Below are positions 60,636 to 64,000 of a stretch of 64,000 nucleotides of DNA, piece after piece. Position 1 is the first letter of the stretch; every line of letters starts with the position of its first letter. Origin of the DNA: Circinella umbellata (taxonomy: Eukaryota; Mucoromycota; Mucoromycetes; Mucorales; Lichtheimiaceae); the NCBI GenBank assembly GCA_025093555.1, contig JAIWNF010000008.1, positions 682,001-746,000 on the forward strand, written 5' to 3'. The position numbers and the translations under genes were made by a program. A model generated the notes under the pieces. That model had not been told where the DNA came from. It saw only the letters and a list, made by a program, of their open reading frames with translations, and made no database searches.

Positions 60636-61640
60636 TTATATTATTAAAAAAAATGTACTACGAACTGTTACATTTTTTTTTTCAAAGTAAGCAATTAGAA
60701 TCGACTTTGCATGCTTGATCGATCCGCCACAGTCATCCTCAGCTACTTGGTTAACAGCTTCAGCTATCCTCAAGATCAATAGATTATTTTCACTAAGCTT
60801 GTATCTTTGAGTATCTATCATGTTAATAACATTAAAATTAATACGTAACTATAATGCTGACCAAACGCCATACTTACTTAGTTTTACCTTCGACCAGAAC
60901 TGTTCGATTGAATTGAGAAAGGGATAATAGGAAGCCAGGTAAGTACACTTGTAACGGCGTTGTTCCGCAAGCCGAGGAATTGACTGATTTGTATGAATGT
61001 ACGCGTTGTCCATCACTCAGTAACGTCCTTTCATGTTAATGTCATTAATAGTATCCATAATCTTGTTGATAAACTCAATAAAATGTACTTCACATGTTGC
61101 AATTCGGGCATTCAACACTAGAGATTCCATGCTCGTACAAGCGATGTATTTTTAATAACACCAACTTCGCAAATAGCACTGACATTACTAATGATATGCC
61201 AGATTGGGAAGGAGTTAGCTCGAGCAAAGACTTCCACTCACTCTTGGGTCGACCAAAGTTACGGCGTATATGGAAGCTAAAGTCATTGTTAAGAACACAT
61301 TGACTATCCAAATAAAATTCAGTATCGCTGTTCCATTGATTGATCAATTTTGCGTATTTATCTAGTAATTCTCGCTATTGGTGACTTTTCCAGTTTCTTC
61401 GAGGTCAAGTGAGATTTTGCCGACAAGGTGTTTATGATGCCTGTTTAGAGTTATTGGGATGCCCATCGAATTTCTCAGTAACGCATCTCGTGCTTCAAAG
61501 CACACTGCATTCACAATTTTGTCACAGTAGTCGATGAGTGGCGTAGTGTGTTAATTAGTCAAAATGGGCGGACGGTTGTTCAATGGGACAGTTGTGAGTT
61601 GGTATTTCATCGGCAATGATTAATTCGTAAATAGATTGCA
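60636..61640 (-). pseudogene. Tc1-like (DD34E) transposase fragment, minus strand
   Basis: Decayed copy. Reading on the minus strand: an early block DFSFHIRRNFGRPKSEWKSL, then FINKIMDTINDINMKGRY, a stop, and VMDNAYIHTNQSIPRLAEQR with YYPFLNSIEQFWSKVK, where Asp to Glu spacing is 34. The tail (YKLSENNLLILRIAEAVNQV, EDDCGGSIKHAKSILIAYFE) follows a possible intron or decay gap near 60830-60890. Several stops and frameshifts. Confidence 0.8.
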
Positions 61641-62439
61641 CAGGCCATAATTTTTTTAAAGAAAAAACGCGAACGCAAATAATTTTTTTAAAAAAAGTGT
61701 GTAAACAAGTTCATCTAAATTACATAGACGGCTCCTTTCAGTAGCTTTTTTTTTTTTTTGGCTCATTGAGTAATACACACAAGAAACAAAAAAAGCTGTA
61801 CAAAGTTGTAATTATGCAACAATTCAATGCGGAGTGCAGTTTTTCCATTTTTGAAACCCTCTAATAGAAGTAGGTTAAAATTTTTTATAATATTTATTAA
61901 ATGGAAGACTAAGATGACCTTCGCCAATGGGCATGTGGTCGCTTCCTTGCGGTACAGAATGGATTGACAGTTATATATAAAAGAGCGAAGAGGTATCAAC
62001 TGAAAAACCCCTCATTAAGGGGAAAAGTTAAACTAGTGGGGGGGGAGAGAAAAGTAAAAGCTAAGTATAAGGTAGAAACGTAGGAGAATTAAGACTAAGT
62101 TTATCGAAGGTAAGATAATAAAATAAATAAGAAAAATAGGAACAAGAAACTCTAATAGAAGTAATGTAACATAACTTGATATTTAACTCTTCTTTCATAT
62201 TGTTTACTTCAAAATAAAATGAAAGCAATTTCAACTCGACCGCTACCTAAGATTAGGTAACAGTAATATCAATAATCTCACTACCATCTAACTTGAAGAT
62301 TTTTCACAGCAAGGATAGCTGTAAACCGTAATCAAGGTTGAATTACAGTCGGCAAATTGGAGATTATCCCAAGTCCTTCAGAACCCTCAAGTCGTTTGTT
62401 AGGTTTTTATCAGTCTAGCTGCACCTTTTTGCTACAAAG
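61641..62439. other. Region without recognisable genes
   Basis: About 800 bp lying between two divergent transposase fragments. It may be transposon-derived or an old LTR, but no terminal repeats were identified. Confidence 0.4.
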
Positions 62440-62650
62440 AAAAAAAGAAAGAGCCACGAGAATCTGGAGAGCTTTATCAACAAGATTATGGATACTGTTG
62501 ATGGCATAGCATAAAGGACGTTACTTGGTGATGAACAGCGCGCCCATTTATACAAGTTGGTCACTTGTTCGGCTTGTGGAACAACGTCGTTACAAGTGGA
62601 CTTGCCTGGCTCCCTATTCTCTCTTTCTCATTGAATTGCTTCCCCGAAAC
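62440..62650 (+). pseudogene. Second short Tc1-like transposase fragment, plus strand
   Basis: The plus strand reads NKIMDTVDGIA, stop, KGRYLVMNSAPIYTSWSLVR and LVEQRRYKWTCLAPYSLFLI. This is homologous to FINKIMDT..KGRY..VMDNAYIHT..LAEQRRYKCTYLASYYPFL of the minus-strand fragment at 60636-61640, in opposite orientation. The catalytic Asp is Asn. Confidence 0.75.
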
Positions 62651-63069
62651 AAAAAGTATTGTAACACTTAGTAGTACATTTTTTTTTTGAATAACATAGA
62701 CGCTGGTATCATATTAAAAGTGCAAATATTGATGCGAAATAAAAACACAAAGCTAGGAACGCAAATGCAAACAATTTGTAAAGAACAGATACAATCCGAA
62801 ACAAAAGTGTTCCATCCTTACTATTATAATGATATTGTGTTATCCATTCATTCAGAAACGACGGTGAAGACAACGGGAGTCACTTGTGAAAACAATAAAC
62901 ATATAAAGGTGTTATTAAAGTGCTGTTCATCTCTCTTTCTCTCTTTCTCTCTTATTTATTTATATTTTCATTAAGGAAAGAATAATCATATTTTGAATTG
63001 TTGATCATTACACATGTGTATTATTAGACGAACGAAAAAGGGATAATGTTATTTACAATATTATGAATA
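62651..63069. other. Intergenic region, nothing supported
   Basis: About 420 bp. One open stretch of about 95 codons begins with TTG only and ends in CT repeats; not supported as a gene. Confidence 0.45.
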
Positions 63070-63961
63070 TCAATCAGTTTTTGCAGCTACGCTAACACGT
63101 CTTGGATACTTTGTTGTTTGTATACCAGCACTTTCTGCTAAAACGCGAGATACATCTGTAAGAGATACCACACCAATAGGTCTGCCCATCTCATCCGTTA
63201 CCCAAACACGGTGAGATCGAGTGGCTAATAATTTGGCAATTGTAAATCCAAGTTGTGTATCCAGACGGACATCAAATACAGGTAAACGATCCTGAGGAAA
63301 TGATTGGAAATGTTTTACTTGGTTGCATTTATTTACCCTTTCCCACATATTATCTCTCCGCTCACTTTCTCTTCGTTATATACATCTAAATGCTATCCTA
63401 CAAGCAATCCCAATCGTTCAAAAGAAAAGTTTATTTACCTGTCCATCTTCAATTCCTTGTTCTGTTCGTACCATACTTACAAATTGAAAACATGTCGCCC
63501 ATAACAAATTATGCTTATAATCTTTCATCACGTGCTATTATGATATAAAAATAATCCACAGAACAATTATAGTGTTAACAAAAATTGAAAAAGTAAAACT
63601 GTCACATGGTATGAATTTTACTATTGTTACAATAACAACTGTCCTTTTTTTTTGTGTTTACCTTAATGTCTGTCATACTAATGTTACCCAATGCAATACC
63701 ATTGGAACCAACAATAGCTACTGAAGATACTCCGTTCTGGCCTGTGCGTTTTTTTTAGCATATTTAAATATGTGATACATAAATGTATATATATCTTGGT
63801 TAGCTTTTCTTTATCAACAGCCTTCAAGAAACAAAAACAGGTATATATTAAAACGTGTGAAAAAACAAGAATACTTTACTCATTAATGAAAGTGCATCAA
63901 GAACACGCGCATCTGAACTTGCACTTATTACATCTGTTTCACCCAAACCCAGCTGACGTAA
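63070..63961 (-). CDS. SDS23-like CBS-domain protein, 3' part (gene continues past right edge)
   Basis: Exons visible: 63961..63880, 63741..63662, 63534..63439, 63291..63070; further exons lie beyond 64000. The spliced frame reads LRQLGLGETDVISASSDARV, QNGVSSVAIVGSNGIALGNI, SMTDIK, HVMKDYKHNLLWATCFQFVS, RLPVFDVRLDTQLGFTIAKL, HRVWVTDEMGRPIGVVSLTD and ends RRVSVAAKTD. Two CBS motifs (G-V-S-S-V-A-I-V...NISMTD and H-R-V-W-V...GVVSLTD) form a Bateman-type pair. This resembles Sds23/Moc1 of fission yeast, which inhibits PP2A-like phosphatases and affects APC/C and stress responses. That assignment is from memory; CBS identity is firm. Confidence 0.75.
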
Positions 63962-64000
63962 CTATATGGCGAAAAATAAAGGGGAAGACTCAGAGGATTA

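Noticed and set aside
62687..62974. 95-codon plus-strand frame
   Set aside because: Starts with TTG, ends in a CT-repeat reading, no domain, lies in transposon debris.
1..64000. tRNA, rRNA and CRISPR signals
   Set aside because: I looked for T-loop-like motifs, rRNA-like GC-rich blocks and regularly spaced direct repeats. None was convincing, and CRISPR is not expected in a fungal nuclear sequence. A tRNAscan/Infernal run would be decisive.

Overview
The window is nuclear DNA of a filamentous fungus, most likely an early-diverging Mucoromycota (Mucorales-like). It is very AT-rich, with homopolymer-rich intergenic DNA. Genes are intron-rich, with mostly short GT..AG introns. Typical fungal genes (CFT1, RIP1, MCP1, UPS/PRELI, an NRG1-like factor, Zn2Cys6, UPF0658) sit between Tc1-like, gypsy-like and LINE-like debris. 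All gene models were spliced by eye. Most were checked for a total exon length divisible by three and for family motifs running across the junctions.

Layout. 1-1143 (-): 5' part of the mismatch-repair gene MSH3, running off the left edge. 3272-10277 (+): two tandem paralogous MFS monocarboxylate-type transporters. Both restore the conserved Trp-Gly motif only if the same 2-nt exon (GG) is spliced in. 10945-11763 (+): unrecognised protein. 12002-18840: a 6.8-kb mobile structure made of two almost identical arms of about 2.97 kb in inverted orientation, bounded by CAGTGC...GCACTG ends and TA. Each arm carries a C2H2 zinc-finger gene, a nested 481-bp palindromic MITE-like element, a LINE-like C-terminal fragment and an internal poly(A).

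19658-36864 is a normal housekeeping block: MCP1-like (-), RIP1 (-), an OCA1-like phosphatase (-), CFT1/CPSF160 (+), a UPF0658 membrane protein (+), sulfite oxidase (+) and a PRELI/UPS lipid-transfer protein (-). About 38450-43165 is a second, older inverted duplication. It contains two facing genes for the same 59-aa predicted secreted basic peptide. Its right arm runs into the 3' end of an unrecognised 501-aa gene (42986-44918, -), and its left arm keeps a broken copy of that 3' end.

45190-46110 holds retroelement debris. Then come an NRG1-like C2H2 repressor (47211-48558, -), an unrecognised Ser-rich protein (50124-51742, +), a dead Tc1-like transposase (52440-53710, +), a WBP2-like GRAM protein (53993-54935, +), a 1312-aa Zn2Cys6 regulator (55374-59941, -), two more decayed Tc1-like fragments (60636-62650) and the 3' part of an SDS23-like CBS-domain gene (63070 to about 63961, -) whose start lies beyond the right edge.

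The genes do not form one pathway. The most unusual signals are the shared 2-nt microexon, the duplicated secreted-peptide gene and the giant inverted-repeat element.
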